DNA of 64,000 nucleotides from contig NZ_VFOS01000001.1 of assembly GCF_006716265.1 (NCBI RefSeq), positions 1,302,001 through 1,366,000 of the forward strand. Reading direction: 5' to 3'. This document shows, one piece after another, positions 21,216-30,867 of this stretch. The position numbers and the translations under genes were made by a program. The notes beneath the pieces are model-generated. The model was not told where the DNA came from, did no database searches, and saw only the letters and a program-made list of their open reading frames with translations. Each line of letters starts with the position of its first letter. Within the stretch, counting starts at the first letter, position 1. The stretch comes from Rarobacter faecitabidus. Its GTDB lineage: Bacteria; Actinomycetota; Actinomycetes; Actinomycetales; Cellulomonadaceae.

Positions 21216-21919
21216 CGGCTGGGACCGCGCTGCACAGACTAGGGCACAGCCGGCTCAACGTTCTGGCTGCACTGCTCCTCACCTTCACCACTGGGATGAT
21301 CGACGCCATCGGCTACCTAGGCCTGGACCGGGTGTTCACCGCCAACATGACCGGGAACGTCGTGATTCTCGCGATCGGCGTCGCCGGCGGCGCCGCCCTC
21401 CCGGTGGCAGGCCCCCTGGTAGCGTTCGCCGGATTCTTCCTCGGCGCAGCACTCAGTGGTCGCGCGCATCGAGGCGCCGGTAGCGGGTGGACGAGCACGA
21501 CGACGAGGACGCTGCTGGCAACCGGACTGCTCGTCTCCGCCACGGCCCTGGCGGTTCTGCTGAGCCCACCACAGCACGGAAGCCGCTGGGCGCTAGTCGT
21601 CACCGCGACACTGGGTCTCGCGATGGGCGCGCAGGCCGCGGCCGCCCGGAGCCTCGGCGTGGCCGACGTATCCACCGTTGTGGTGACGATGACGCTCACG
21701 GGCTTGGCGGCGGACTCGTCCATCGGAGCCGGCCAAAACAGGCGCTGGCGTCGCCGTACCGGGGCGCTGCTGGCATTGGCGGCCGGCGCGGCGGCCGGCG
21801 CGCTCCTCGTCAAGATCGGCCTCGCGGCTGGGCTCGCCGCCTGCGGAGTGTCGATCATCGCCGTGGGCGTGGCCACGCACCGCTCGCATCGCGCAATACG
21901 AGTGCGGCTGGGACCATAG
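21212..21919 (+). CDS. DUF1275 (YoaK-like) membrane protein
   Basis: A 235-residue integral membrane protein of the DUF1275 family. It begins with LNVLAALLLTFTTGMIDAIGYLGLDRVFTANMTGNVVIL, the family signature containing the GxxDAxGYL and FxANMTGN motifs, and has about six hydrophobic segments. The ATG at 21212 follows GGGAAG and overlaps the stop of a 12-codon upstream frame. Distal members of the family are annotated as transporters, but no substrate is established. It is divergent from proS and convergent with the GNAT gene. Confidence 0.85.
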   Translation: MTAGTALHRLGHSRLNVLAALLLTFTTGMIDAIGYLGLDRVFTANMTGNVVILAIGVAGGAALPVAGPLVAFAGFFLGAALSGRAHRGAGSGWTSTTTRTLLATGLLVSATALAVLLSPPQHGSRWALVVTATLGLAMGAQAAAARSLGVADVSTVVVTMTLTGLAADSSIGAGQNRRWRRRTGALLALAAGAAAGALLVKIGLAAGLAACGVSIIAVGVATHRSHRAIRVRLGP

Positions 21920-22022
21920 CCGCAGCGCGCAGGAACGCGAGCGGCATGGGAAATCGCGCATCGCGCAGGACAGCGGAGCAGGTTCGTGACGGCCGCGCGA
22001 CCCGTTCCCGGCGCAGAGCAAC

Positions 22023-22886
22023 CTAGAACAGTATGGTCGCGTAGGTGCCGACGCGCTCGAAGCCGACGCGCTCGTATGCCGCGATGGCCGGGGCATTGAA
22101 GTCGTTCACATACAGCGATGGGGTCCTCCCCTGCGACGCAACGCTCGCGGCGACCGCCGCGATTGCCGGTGCCGCCAGGCCTCGTCCGCGCAGGCTCGGG
22201 TGCACCCAGACGCCCTGGAGTTGCCCCATCTCGGACGTGGTCGCGCCCACCTCCGTCTTGAAACGGATCTCGTTCGAGCGCCCATCGACCTCGCCGCGCG
22301 ATATCCAGGCGGAACCGGAATCGATCAGCCAGCGCACGCGCTCAGGATAGGAGTGCGGAGCCGCCTTGAGCGGAGAGTAACCGACCTCCTCGGTGAACAT
22401 AGCGACGCACGCCGGTAGCAGCTCACCGTGTTCGGATGGCTCGGCCAGACGTACCGTCGTGTCGGGCATGACGCGCGGAGCCCCGCGCAGCACCATCGAG
22501 TACTGGACTGGCCGGATGTCGCGCGGGGCGGGCCAATCGTCCACCAGCATCCGCCAGAGGCCGAGCACCTCATCGCTCGCGCCCACGATGGACGAGACGG
22601 CGGTGCCGTGCCTCGACAGGCCATCGGCGAGGGCCGGGCGGAAGTCCGCGAGGCCGAAGGGGTTGACGGGCACGATATTCGATCCGACCCAGGCGAACGC
22701 CTGCAGTTCACCGAAGCGCGGATAGCCCAGCAACATCCCGCCGCCGTCTCGCAGGCCCGAGCGGAGCGCGCCCTCGATTCGGGCGGCCGCGAGGATGGAT
22801 GCCGCAGGATCGACCCGGCACAGTTTCAGCGCCTCAGCGAGATCCTCCTCCCGAAGGAGCCTCAGTCCCGTGAAGAGTTGCCGCAT
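22023..22886 (-). CDS. GNAT acetyltransferase with N-terminal DUF4081
   Basis: 287 residues: an N-terminal DUF4081 domain (about 1-135, containing GGGMLLGYPRFGELQAFAWVG and the NIVPVNPF stretch) and a C-terminal GNAT fold (about 140-287) with the acetyl-CoA loop GVWVHPSLRGRGLAAPAIAA and the YVNDFNAPAIAAYERVGFERVG ending. This two-domain protein occurs next to ispG in most actinobacteria; its substrate is not known. It starts 33 bases beyond the ispG stop and is probably cotranscribed. Confidence 0.9.
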   Translation of the reverse strand: MRQLFTGLRLLREEDLAEALKLCRVDPAASILAAARIEGALRSGLRDGGGMLLGYPRFGELQAFAWVGSNIVPVNPFGLADFRPALADGLSRHGTAVSSIVGASDEVLGLWRMLVDDWPAPRDIRPVQYSMVLRGAPRVMPDTTVRLAEPSEHGELLPACVAMFTEEVGYSPLKAAPHSYPERVRWLIDSGSAWISRGEVDGRSNEIRFKTEVGATTSEMGQLQGVWVHPSLRGRGLAAPAIAAVAASVASQGRTPSLYVNDFNAPAIAAYERVGFERVGTYATILF

Positions 22887-22919
22887 CGCAAGCCCAGACA
22901 GGTTTCCGGCCGGGGCCCG

Positions 22920-24086
22920 CTAGGCGCCGACGGTGACGGTCGGCGCGGCACCATCCTGAGCGGGCATCGATTCGGCGATGCGCATCGCCTCCTCGATGAG
23001 CGTCTCAACGATCATCGATTCCGGGACCGTCTTGATGACCTCGCCCTTGACGAAGATCTGCCCCTTGCCGTTGCCCGACGCGACCCCGAGATCCGCCTCG
23101 CGCGCCTCCCCAGGGCCGTTAACGACGCAACCCATCACTGCGACGCGCAATGGAACCGGTAGGCCTTCCAGCCCGGCGGTCACCCGCTCGGCGAGCGTGT
23201 AGACGTCCACCTGCGCGCGCCCGCACGACGGGCAGGATACGATCTCCAGCTTTCGTTCGCGCAGATTCAGCGACTGCAGGATCTGGATGCCGACCTTGAC
23301 TTCCTCGACCGGAGGCGCGCTCAGCGACACGCGAATCGTGTCACCGATGCCCTGCGACAGCAACGCACCGAACGCCGTGGCGGACTTGATCGTGCCTTGG
23401 AAGGCGGGACCGGCCTCGGTGACGCCGAGGTGGAGCGGCCAGTCTCCGCGCTGCGACAGCAGTTCGTAGGCGCGGACCATGACGACGGGGTCGTTGTGCT
23501 TAACCGAGATCTTGAAGTCGTGGAAGTCGTGCTCCTCGAAGAGTGAGGCCTCCCAGACGGCTGATTCCACGAGCGCCTCCGGCGTGGCCTTTCCGTACTT
23601 CTCCAGGAGTCGCTTGTCCAGGGATCCCGCGTTCACGCCAATGCGGATCGACACCCCAGCGTCCTTCGCGGCGCGCGCGATCTCCCCCACCTGGTCATCG
23701 AACTTGCGGATGTTTCCCGGATTGACGCGCACCGCGGCGCAGCCGGCGTCGATCGCCGCGAACACGTAGCGCGGCTGGAAGTGGATATCCGCGATCACCG
23801 GGATCTGCGACTTCTTCGCGATGATCGGCAAAGCCTCGGCGTCGTCCTGGGAGGGGCATGCGACACGGACGATGTCGCAGCCGGCGGCGGTCAACTCCGC
23901 GATCTGCTGGAGAGTGGCGTTGATGTCCGTCGTCTTCGTCGTCGTCATCGACTGGACCGACACCGGCGCATCGCCCCCGACGGCGACGCTACCCACCCGG
24001 ATCTGGCGGGTCTTGCGGCGTGGCGCCAGGACCTGAGCGGGGGCAGAAGGCATACCGAGGTTCAGAGGCGTACTCACGCTTTTCAT
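22920..24086 (-). CDS. ispG: 4-hydroxy-3-methylbut-2-enyl-diphosphate synthase (GcpE)
   Basis: [4Fe-4S] enzyme of the MEP isoprenoid pathway, making HMBPP from MEcPP. 388 residues: TIM-barrel part with [41 protein letters not shown] and LGVTEAG, then the iron-sulfur domain with CPSCGR and [11 protein letters not shown] (Cys about 274, 277, 309) and the final Glu. I chose the ATG at 24086, which has AAGGTGGGGG directly upstream; an ATG 69 bases earlier is a weaker alternative. Together with dxr and rip1 it forms the actinobacterial dxr-rip1-ispG order, although 222 bases separate it from rip1. Confidence 0.97.
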   Translation of the reverse strand: MKSVSTPLNLGMPSAPAQVLAPRRKTRQIRVGSVAVGGDAPVSVQSMTTTKTTDINATLQQIAELTAAGCDIVRVACPSQDDAEALPIIAKKSQIPVIADIHFQPRYVFAAIDAGCAAVRVNPGNIRKFDDQVGEIARAAKDAGVSIRIGVNAGSLDKRLLEKYGKATPEALVESAVWEASLFEEHDFHDFKISVKHNDPVVMVRAYELLSQRGDWPLHLGVTEAGPAFQGTIKSATAFGALLSQGIGDTIRVSLSAPPVEEVKVGIQILQSLNLRERKLEIVSCPSCGRAQVDVYTLAERVTAGLEGLPVPLRVAVMGCVVNGPGEAREADLGVASGNGKGQIFVKGEVIKTVPESMIVETLIEEAMRIAESMPAQDGAAPTVTVGA

Positions 24087-24308
24087 TATCCCCCACCTTG
24101 CTGGATTAACGGCGGGTGCGGCCGCGCCCGTCGCGTTCTCGAGTGTGACACTCATCGCACGAACGGATCACGCGCCGGGCATCGAACGCGGCCAGATCGG
24201 ATACGACAATGCGGCAACGTCACGCGCCTGTCTCTGTGCGCGTCCATCAGTCACGTGCTAAGGCGCGCCGCCAGATACCCGCAGCACACCCCCGCAGCGC
24301 CAGCTCGC
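24087..24308 (-). promoter_or_regulatory. ispG upstream region with 13-bp palindrome
   Basis: This 222-base gap between rip1 and ispG is long for the operon and probably carries a promoter. GAGTGTGACACTC at 24141-24153 is a perfect six-base-arm palindrome that could be an operator. The ribosome binding site AAGGTGGGGG precedes the start. No clear -35/-10 pair was recognised. Confidence 0.35.
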
Positions 24309-25607
24309 CTATCCGGCCGCGAACAGGCTGATCGGATCAACGATGTCCGCCACGATAAGTACCGCCCCCATGACGATCAGCACGATGAACATCCCGAATG
24401 CGACGGGCACCATGCGGGCGGTATCCACCGGGCCGGGACGCTCACGGCGTCGCAGCCGGGCGATCTGTCGCTTAAGGCCCTCGTACAGGGCACCGACGAC
24501 GTGTCCGCCGTCGAGCGGGACGAGCGGAATCAGGTTGAACACGAACAGCGCGATGTTCAGGCCAGCCAACAGGCTGAGGAGACTGACGACCCTGAACCCT
24601 GAGGGCAGGTCCTGCGTGGGTGCAGAGGTGATCTCGCCAGCGATGCGTCCCACGCCCACCACGGAGATCACGGAGTCCTGATCCCGCTCCTGGCGCGGGG
24701 AAACGACGGCCGTGGCGGTCTGGTACACCTTCATCGGCAGCTCCACGACGATCCCGGCCATGGACGTCATCTGACCCCAGACGATACCGGGGACCGTCGA
24801 GATCGGCTGCGACTGCCACTGCTCCTCGGGCGCGATCCCGATGTAGCGGCGGGTCAGGGTCTTACCGTTCGCGCCGGTCGAGGAGACCTCGACGGGGGTC
24901 ATGGTCGTGGAGAACTGCTGACCGTCGCGCAGATAGTCGATGGAAACGGCGCCCGCGGCATCGCGAATCGCCGCGGGAACCTGATCCCACGATGCGATCT
25001 GGACCCCGTCCACGGCGACTATCTCATCGCCCACTCGCAAGCCCGCCGACATCGCCGGCCCGGGTAGCGCACCGTCGGTGCAGGGCTGTTCGTCGTTGCC
25101 CCCTTGCACGCTGGCCGCGCCGACGCACGCCTGCACGGTTCCCAGTTTCGTCGATGGCCCCAGATCGCCGAAGCCGACCTGCACGATGGCGATCAGGACC
25201 ACGGCGATGAGAAGGTTCATCACGGGCCCGCCCAGCATCACGGTGACCTTCTTTGGCGCGCTCAGGTTGTAGAAGGCGCGTGGTTCCTGGCCCGGCAGTA
25301 TCTCGTCCTGCGACATCATGCGCGCATCGCGGACCATTTCGGCGAGGCGACCCTTGCGCTGCTTCTGCCCCGGACGCGCCGGCGGGTACATGCCGATGAG
25401 CCTCACATACCCGCCCAGCGGGATCGCCTTAAGGCCGTACTCGGTCTCGCCACGCCTTGTTGACCACAGCTTGGGACCGAAACCCACGAAGTACTCGCTC
25501 ACGCGAACGCCAAATTTCTTGGCGGGAAGCATATGCCCCACCTCATGCAACGCGATCGACACTAGCAGTCCGATCACGATGACGATGATCCCGAGCGCCG
25601 AATCCAT
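24309..25607 (-). CDS. Site-2 protease Rip1/RseP (M50 intramembrane metalloprotease)
   Basis: Regulated intramembrane proteolysis enzyme that cleaves anti-sigma factors and other membrane proteins. 432 residues: the zinc site HEVGH (H21, E22, H25) in the first membrane helix, GGYVRLIGMYPP after it, a PDZ domain (about 180-270, AGLRVGDEIVAVDG), and the second active-site motif NLIPLVPLDGGHVVGAL near 360-378. The ATG at 25607 has GGGAGA upstream; an earlier ATG adds eight unlikely residues. It lies between dxr and ispG, the usual actinobacterial place (Rv2869c in M. tuberculosis). Confidence 0.93.
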   Translation of the reverse strand: MDSALGIIVIVIGLLVSIALHEVGHMLPAKKFGVRVSEYFVGFGPKLWSTRRGETEYGLKAIPLGGYVRLIGMYPPARPGQKQRKGRLAEMVRDARMMSQDEILPGQEPRAFYNLSAPKKVTVMLGGPVMNLLIAVVLIAIVQVGFGDLGPSTKLGTVQACVGAASVQGGNDEQPCTDGALPGPAMSAGLRVGDEIVAVDGVQIASWDQVPAAIRDAAGAVSIDYLRDGQQFSTTMTPVEVSSTGANGKTLTRRYIGIAPEEQWQSQPISTVPGIVWGQMTSMAGIVVELPMKVYQTATAVVSPRQERDQDSVISVVGVGRIAGEITSAPTQDLPSGFRVVSLLSLLAGLNIALFVFNLIPLVPLDGGHVVGALYEGLKRQIARLRRRERPGPVDTARMVPVAFGMFIVLIVMGAVLIVADIVDPISLFAAG

Positions 25608-25663
25608 GTGGTTCTCCCATCCACCGGCCACGTGGGGCGTCGTGGCGGCTCATCCATTGTGGA

Positions 25664-26857
25664 CTATCGATCTGAGAGTTCCGCCGCGTACGCGCGGGCC
25701 CAGTTCTCGATCTCGAGGACCTCATCGAAATTGGCGGGACCAGTGCCGGTGATGCCGGTGGATTCCACCGCGGCCACGACATCGGCAACGATCTGCGCGA
25801 TGCGCGGGAAGCGGAGCTCACCGCGGCGGAAACGCTCGACCGCCACCTCATTGGCGGCATTGAGAGCTGCGGTGTGCCAGGCGGAGGCGCCGACTGCTGC
25901 GCGGGCGATCGCAATCGCGGGGAAGGTCACGTCGTCTAGCGGTTCGAAGTGCCAGTCGACGCTCTTGTCCCACGGGTAGCCCCGAATCACGTCGGGCAGC
26001 CTGTTCGGCCAGTCGAGGGCGACGGCGATGGGTAGGCGCATGTCCGGTGGCGACACCTGGGCAATGGTCGATCCATCCACGAACTCGACGGCCGAGTGCA
26101 CGATCGACTGCGGGTGGACGACGACGGTGATCTCGTCCGGATCCACGCCGAAGAGCACGTGCGCCTCGATGAGTTCGAGCGCCTTGTTCATGAGCGTTGC
26201 GGAGTTGATAGTGACCACCGGCCCCATGGACCAGGTCGGATGCGCGAGCGCCTGTTCCACGGTCACATCCCGCAGACTTTCCGCCGGCCAGCCGCGGAAG
26301 GGGCCACCCGATGCCGTGAGTATGAGCCGCGCCACCTCGGTTCGCCGTCCAGCGCGCAACGCCTGCGCCATGGCGGAGTGCTCGGAGTCGACGGGCACGA
26401 GCTGACCTGGGCGCTTGGCGGCTTCGAGGACGAGGTTCCCGCCGGCCACCAGGGATTCCTTGTTGGCGAGGGCGAGCGTGGATCCGGCCTGCAGTGCAGC
26501 AAGGGTTGCGCCGAGACCGATCGATCCGGCCACCGCATTCAGGACCACGTCCGCACCGCGGGCCGCCAGTTCCGCGGTCGCTCCTGGGCCCGCGAGGATT
26601 TCGACGCCGCTGATCCCGCGCTGCTGTAGCGCGGCGCGCACCCGAGCGACGTTGTCGGGATTCGCGATCGCAACAACCGGGACGCGGAAGCGTGCCACCT
26701 GGGCCGCGAGCTCGTCCGGGCTCGAACCCGATGCGGCCAGTCCGGCCACGGTGAATCGGTCGGGGTTCCGCGAGACGACGTCTAGGGTCTGCGTGCCGAT
26801 TGACCCCGTCGAGCCGAGTAGTGCGAGAGAGCGCGGCCCGTCGCTTGGTGCGCTCAT
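25664..26857 (-). CDS. dxr: 1-deoxy-D-xylulose 5-phosphate reductoisomerase
   Basis: Second enzyme of the MEP pathway, converting DXP to MEP with NADPH. 397 residues: NADPH site LALLGSTGSIGTQTLDVV (about 11-28), LANKESLVAGG, the metal site PVDSEHSAM, the flap TASGGPFRG, and the motif ATLMNKALELIEAHVLFG, HPQSIVHSAVEFVDGS. The ATG at 26857 overlaps the stop of the DivIVA-repeat gene by four bases (ATGA), which sets the start and implies coupling. Codons upstream of it belong to another frame of that gene. Confidence 0.97.
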   Translation of the reverse strand: MSAPSDGPRSLALLGSTGSIGTQTLDVVSRNPDRFTVAGLAASGSSPDELAAQVARFRVPVVAIANPDNVARVRAALQQRGISGVEILAGPGATAELAARGADVVLNAVAGSIGLGATLAALQAGSTLALANKESLVAGGNLVLEAAKRPGQLVPVDSEHSAMAQALRAGRRTEVARLILTASGGPFRGWPAESLRDVTVEQALAHPTWSMGPVVTINSATLMNKALELIEAHVLFGVDPDEITVVVHPQSIVHSAVEFVDGSTIAQVSPPDMRLPIAVALDWPNRLPDVIRGYPWDKSVDWHFEPLDDVTFPAIAIARAAVGASAWHTAALNAANEVAVERFRRGELRFPRIAQIVADVVAAVESTGITGTGPANFDEVLEIENWARAYAAELSDR

Positions 26858-27402
26858 ACGGCGGCGAGCAGAACCTGCCCGGCGCGGCGCAGGTAGGCGT
26901 CGACCGAGGCCTCGTCGTACCCCTTTTTGGGACCGCGCCGTTTGAAGGTCGCCTGCTGCACCTCGCGGGCGGTGATGGGAGTTCCCTCGTCGAAGAAGGC
27001 GGTCAATCGATCGAGCAGGGCATCCACCTGCGCGGCATCGTATCCGCGTCGTCCCCTCGGTGGCGCAAAGCGTTCCCTCTCCGGGCGCGTGAGCCTGCTG
27101 TACAGCGTCGTCGCGCGCTGCGCCAGCTGCTGATTCCAGTCCTGCTGGCCGAGCGCCTCCACGATCTGCGCGCGCTCCTTGACCACCATGGCCGCGGCCA
27201 GTCGGTCCAGGGCGGCGTCCACGCGATCGCACTTGTAGCCGCGATGAACTTGATCGAAAGCGACGCTCTGAATCTCGTCCACGCTGAGCCGGGCCGCGGG
27301 ATCACCCTCGTAGGATGCCCTGGCCAGGTCGAAGAAGTCGTCAACCTCCTCGGGATCGTAGCCGAATCGGAACCAGTTTGACCTTGGGAACGCCGTCGTC
27401 AT
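26854..27402 (-). CDS. DivIVA-domain repeat protein
   Basis: 182 residues built of four copies of a DivIVA N-terminal-like unit, each with the pattern [14 protein letters not shown]: [14 protein letters not shown] (about 14), [15 protein letters not shown] (about 55), [15 protein letters not shown] (about 119) and [15 protein letters not shown] (about 160). There is no long coiled coil as in true DivIVA/Wag31. Such repeats may bind curved membrane or septal partners. It overlaps rlmN upstream and dxr downstream by four bases each, so it is coupled on both sides. Function is unproven. Confidence 0.8.
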   Translation of the reverse strand: MTTAFPRSNWFRFGYDPEEVDDFFDLARASYEGDPAARLSVDEIQSVAFDQVHRGYKCDRVDAALDRLAAAMVVKERAQIVEALGQQDWNQQLAQRATTLYSRLTRPERERFAPPRGRRGYDAAQVDALLDRLTAFFDEGTPITAREVQQATFKRRGPKKGYDEASVDAYLRRAGQVLLAAV

Positions 27403-28547
27403 GCTGACTTTTCCTCCTTAGCGGCGGCAAGTTGACCACAAGCACCGTCAATGTCACTTCCACGAGTATCGCGAATCGTCGTCGGAATGCCGGCGGCGCG
27501 CAGCCGGTCGACGAATTCGCGTTCCACGTCCTTGTCAGGCGCGGTCCAGATCGATCCGGGGGTCGGGTTCAGCGGGATGGGGTTTACGTGGACCCAGCCC
27601 TTGCCGCGGGCGTTCAGCTTCTTCGCCAGCAGGTCGGCGCGCCATGCGTGATCGTTCATGTCCTTGATCAGGGCGTATTCGATCGACACCCGGCGGCCGG
27701 TCACCTCGAAGTAGTGGCGCGCGGCGTCAAGCGCCTCCCCCACCGACCATCGCGTGTTAATCGGCACCAACTCCGAGCGAAGGTCATCGTCAGGCGCGTG
27801 CAGCGACAGCGCTAGGGTCACGGGGATCCCCTCATCGGCCAGTTTGCGCATGGCCGGGACGAGGCCGACGGTCGAGACCGTGACGTTGCGGGCGGACATC
27901 CCCATCCCCCACGGTCGCGGGGCGACTAGCGCGCGCACGGTCCCCATGATCGCCTTGTAGTTCGCCAGCGGTTCACCCATGCCCATGAACACGATGTTGT
28001 TGAGCGAGGTGGGCCCGCCAGGGATTCGTCCCTCGTGCAGGGCGCGTTGCGCGGCCCGTACCTGCTCGACGATCTCCGCCGTGGTCAGGTTGCGCGTCAG
28101 GCCGAGTTGGCCGGTGGCGCAGAAGGGGCAAGCCATCCCGCAGCCGGCCTGGCTGGAGATACACAGCGTGCTGCGACTGGGGTAACGCATCAGGACCGAC
28201 TCGACTTTGGCATCGTCGAACAGGTTCCACAGGGTCTTGACGGTCGTGCCGCCATCGGCCGTGAGTTCGCGTACCTCGGTGAGAAGCGCGGGAAAGAGGG
28301 TCTCCTGGATCCGCTCGCGAATCGCGGCCGGCAGATCAGTCATCTCGCTCGAGTCGTTCGAGAAATGCTCGAAATAGTGCGTCGCGAGTTGCTTGCCGCG
28401 GAACTTCGGCTGACCGACTTCGGCGAGGAACTCGGAGACCTCGTCCTGCGAGAAGTCGACGAAATGGCGAGGCGGCTTACCTCGCCGGCCCTTGGTTCGG
28501 GCCGAAAAATCGAGCGGCATCCCGAGCGATTGCGGGCGGACGGCCAT
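27399..28547 (-). CDS. rlmN: 23S rRNA/tRNA (adenine-C2)-methyltransferase RlmN
   Basis: Radical-SAM methylase of 23S rRNA A2503 and tRNA A37. 382 residues: the CxxxCxxC cluster is C136-C140-C143 in GCGMACPFC, followed by [15 protein letters not shown] and the GMGEP motif; the second catalytic Cys lies in the C-terminal DIDGACGQL. The ATG at 28547 has AGGGAAG upstream. The stop overlaps the DivIVA-repeat gene by four bases. It is in an operon with cdsA (17 bases upstream). Confidence 0.97.
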   Translation of the reverse strand: MAVRPQSLGMPLDFSARTKGRRGKPPRHFVDFSQDEVSEFLAEVGQPKFRGKQLATHYFEHFSNDSSEMTDLPAAIRERIQETLFPALLTEVRELTADGGTTVKTLWNLFDDAKVESVLMRYPSRSTLCISSQAGCGMACPFCATGQLGLTRNLTTAEIVEQVRAAQRALHEGRIPGGPTSLNNIVFMGMGEPLANYKAIMGTVRALVAPRPWGMGMSARNVTVSTVGLVPAMRKLADEGIPVTLALSLHAPDDDLRSELVPINTRWSVGEALDAARHYFEVTGRRVSIEYALIKDMNDHAWRADLLAKKLNARGKGWVHVNPIPLNPTPGSIWTAPDKDVEREFVDRLRAAGIPTTIRDTRGSDIDGACGQLAAAKEEKSA

Positions 28548-28564
28548 GAAGAACTTCCCTACGG

Positions 28565-29428
28565 TCAGGCCGCCGCCGCACTCATGCGGTCGGCGACGAC
28601 GAAAACCACGTACACGAATGGCGCCGTGAGCAGCATCGAGTCGATGCGGTCCAGGACTCCCCCGTGACCCGGCAGCAGCGAGCCCATGTCCTTCAGGCCG
28701 AGGTCCCGCTTCAGGAGCGACTCTCCGAGGTCGCCCAGAGTTGCAGTGATCGGCACGATAAGGCCGAGCATCGCGCCCGAGATCGGATCCAGTCCGAGAA
28801 TTCGCGCCCCCACCGTGGCAACCGCGATGGTCAAGGCGAATGATCCCGCGAGCCCTTCCCAGGTCTTCTTTGGGCTCACCGACGGAGCGAGCGGATGCTT
28901 GCCGAGAAAGACGCCCGCGAAGAACCCACCCACGTCAGAGGCGACCGCGAGCAGCAGGAACAACGCGACCTTATGCTGACCGTTGTCGCTGGCCAGGATG
29001 ACCACGACGAATCCTGCCATGAGCGGCAGATAGGCCGTCGCGAACGCGATGCCGGTCAAATCTCGTAGCGCCGCCGGGCCCCCGCCCTCCATCAGTCGCC
29101 AGACGATCGCGGCGAAGATCGTCAGGACTATGGATATCATCAGGCCCTCGGTGCCTGCCTGATATGCCGAGATGCTGACGCCGGCCGAGCCGACCGCGAG
29201 CGGGACAACCGGGATTCGGATGCCCTTCTTGGCAAGAGCCTGATCAAGTTCCCACATGCTCAGCGCGAGCGCGATAGCCACGACGATGATGAAGAACTGT
29301 TTCTGTACGAACAGTCCGGCCGCGACAAGCGCCAGCAGACCGAGCCCCACAGGTATGGCGACGCGCAGATCGCGTCCGCCCTTACGTGCTCTGGGCTCGG
29401 CCTCGGCGGGGCTGGCGGAGTCGGTCAT
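28565..29428 (-). CDS. cdsA: Phosphatidate cytidylyltransferase
   Basis: Integral membrane enzyme making CDP-diacylglycerol for phospholipids. 287 residues, about eight hydrophobic segments, and the C-terminal family signature with [12 protein letters not shown] and [34 protein letters not shown] containing the conserved Asp/Lys/Asp residues. The ATG shares one base with the frr stop (TAATG), so it is coupled to frr. The N-terminus has a short basic stretch. Confidence 0.95.
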   Translation of the reverse strand: MTDSASPAEAEPRARKGGRDLRVAIPVGLGLLALVAAGLFVQKQFFIIVVAIALALSMWELDQALAKKGIRIPVVPLAVGSAGVSISAYQAGTEGLMISIVLTIFAAIVWRLMEGGGPAALRDLTGIAFATAYLPLMAGFVVVILASDNGQHKVALFLLLAVASDVGGFFAGVFLGKHPLAPSVSPKKTWEGLAGSFALTIAVATVGARILGLDPISGAMLGLIVPITATLGDLGESLLKRDLGLKDMGSLLPGHGGVLDRIDSMLLTAPFVYVVFVVADRMSAAAA

Positions 29429-29985
29429 TAGACCTCGAGAAGTTCCTTCTCCTTGCCCGCCAGGAGCACGTCAATCTGATCCACGTGCGCCTTGGTAAGA
29501 GCCTCGAGTTCCTTCTCCGCGCGAGCGACATCGTCCTCGCCGGCGTCGCCGTCCTTCTCGAGCTTGTCGAGCGAGTCCTTGGCCTTGCGGCGCACGGCGC
29601 GAACGGAGACGCGCCCCTCCTCAGCCTTGATTTTCGCGAGTTTGACGTATTCCTTGCGCCGCTCCTCCGTCAGGGCGGGAAGGGACACGCGGATCACGTT
29701 ACCGTCGGAGGTGGGGTTCACACCCAGGTCGGAATCGCGTAGCGACTTCTCGATAGCGGCGATCGCGGTTTTGTCGAAAGGCGAGATGACGACGGTGCGG
29801 GCCTCGGGAATGGCAAATGATGCGAGCTGCTGCAGTGGCGTCGGGGCGCCGTAGTAGTCGGCGACGAGCTTCGAGAACAGCGCGGGGTTCGCGCGGCCCG
29901 TTCGAATCGCGCTGAATTCCTCTTTGGCGACCTCGATCGCCTTGTCCATCTTCTCCTCGGTTTCGAGGAGGATCTCGTCAATCAC
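29428..29985 (-). CDS. frr: Ribosome recycling factor
   Basis: Splits post-termination ribosomes with EF-G. The GTG at 29985 gives exactly 185 residues, the family length, and the typical start IDEILLETEEKM; GGGAG lies seven to nine bases upstream. The ATG 15 bases earlier would add five residues and lacks a good site. The middle contains the ARxxI-type core (RTGRANPALFSKL, GAPTPLQQLASF) and the C-terminus ALTKAHVDQIDVLLAGKEKELLEV. It lies between pyrH (46-base gap) and cdsA (coupled). Confidence 0.97.
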   Translation of the reverse strand: MIDEILLETEEKMDKAIEVAKEEFSAIRTGRANPALFSKLVADYYGAPTPLQQLASFAIPEARTVVISPFDKTAIAAIEKSLRDSDLGVNPTSDGNVIRVSLPALTEERRKEYVKLAKIKAEEGRVSVRAVRRKAKDSLDKLEKDGDAGEDDVARAEKELEALTKAHVDQIDVLLAGKEKELLEV

Positions 29986-30031
29986 CGATCCATCTCCCAT
30001 CTCGTTCGCGATGCTTGTGCTGTCGCGTCAA

Positions 30032-30763
30032 TCAGTCGGCGCTTACCAGCGTTCCGATATTCTCCCCAAGCAGAGCCTTGGTGACATTGCCTGGCTCATC
30101 CATGCCGAACACCCGCATGCGAACGTCATTATCCTTGCAAAGGCTGAAGGCCGTAGCGTCTACAACCTTAAGGCCTTTGACCAGGGCCTCGTTGTAGCCC
30201 AGCGTGTCGAGTCGCGTGGCCGTGGGATCGACCTTCGGATCGGCCGTGTAAACGCCATCGACGCCGTTCTTCGCCATGAGGACCTCCTGGCCGCCGATCT
30301 CCAGCAGTCGCTGGACAGCGACGGTATCTGTGGAGAAATAGGGCATTCCGGCACCGGCACCGAAGATTACGACGCGTCCCTTCTCAAGGTGGCGCACCGC
30401 GCGCAGGGGTATGTATGCCTCGGCGACCTGCCCCATGGTGATGGCGGTCTGCACACGCGTGGTGACCCCTGCCTGCTCCAGAAAGTCCTGGAGCGCCAGG
30501 CAGTTCATGACCGTACCGAGCATGCCCATATAGTCGGCGCGTGAGCGGTCCAGTCCGTTTTGCGCGAGCTCGGCCCCGCGGAAGAAGTTCCCACCGCCGA
30601 CGACGATCGCGATCTGCACGCCCTGGTGCGCAGCCGCAGCGATCTCTCCGGCGACTCGGCGCACGACATCGGGTGAGACCCCGACACGCCCGCCGCCGAA
30701 CGCTTCTCCGGACAGCTTCAGGAGTACCCGACGCGGCTCACTCGTGCTCTGCTCAACTGTCAT
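30032..30763 (-). CDS. pyrH: UMP kinase
   Basis: Hexameric amino-acid-kinase-fold enzyme phosphorylating UMP. 243 residues: [12 protein letters not shown] at the N-terminus, [11 protein letters not shown], the [11 protein letters not shown] segment, and [16 protein letters not shown] and [16 protein letters not shown] near the end. The ATG at 30763 is preceded by GGGCAACGAGG on the minus strand (weak site). It begins a separate unit after the rpsB-tsf terminator and is followed by frr and cdsA. Confidence 0.97.
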   Translation of the reverse strand: MTVEQSTSEPRRVLLKLSGEAFGGGRVGVSPDVVRRVAGEIAAAAHQGVQIAIVVGGGNFFRGAELAQNGLDRSRADYMGMLGTVMNCLALQDFLEQAGVTTRVQTAITMGQVAEAYIPLRAVRHLEKGRVVIFGAGAGMPYFSTDTVAVQRLLEIGGQEVLMAKNGVDGVYTADPKVDPTATRLDTLGYNEALVKGLKVVDATAFSLCKDNDVRMRVFGMDEPGNVTKALLGENIGTLVSAD

Positions 30764-30822
30764 CCTCGTTGCCCTTCATGTGAGTTGCTATGTATCGCAG
30801 GATTGAAACTACCCGGGTGCGG

Positions 30823-30859
30823 CTCGGCCCGGCCCACTGAGAAAGTGGACCGGGCCGAG
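30823..30859 (-). terminator. rpsB-tsf terminator hairpin
   Basis: CTCGGCCCGG-c-CCACT (30823-30838) pairs with AGTGG-a-CCGGGCCGAG (30844-30859) around a 5-base loop; one C-A mismatch. It lies eight bases beyond the tsf stop, before pyrH. No T-run on the minus strand. Confidence 0.8.
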
Positions 30860-30867
30860 TTGCAAGA

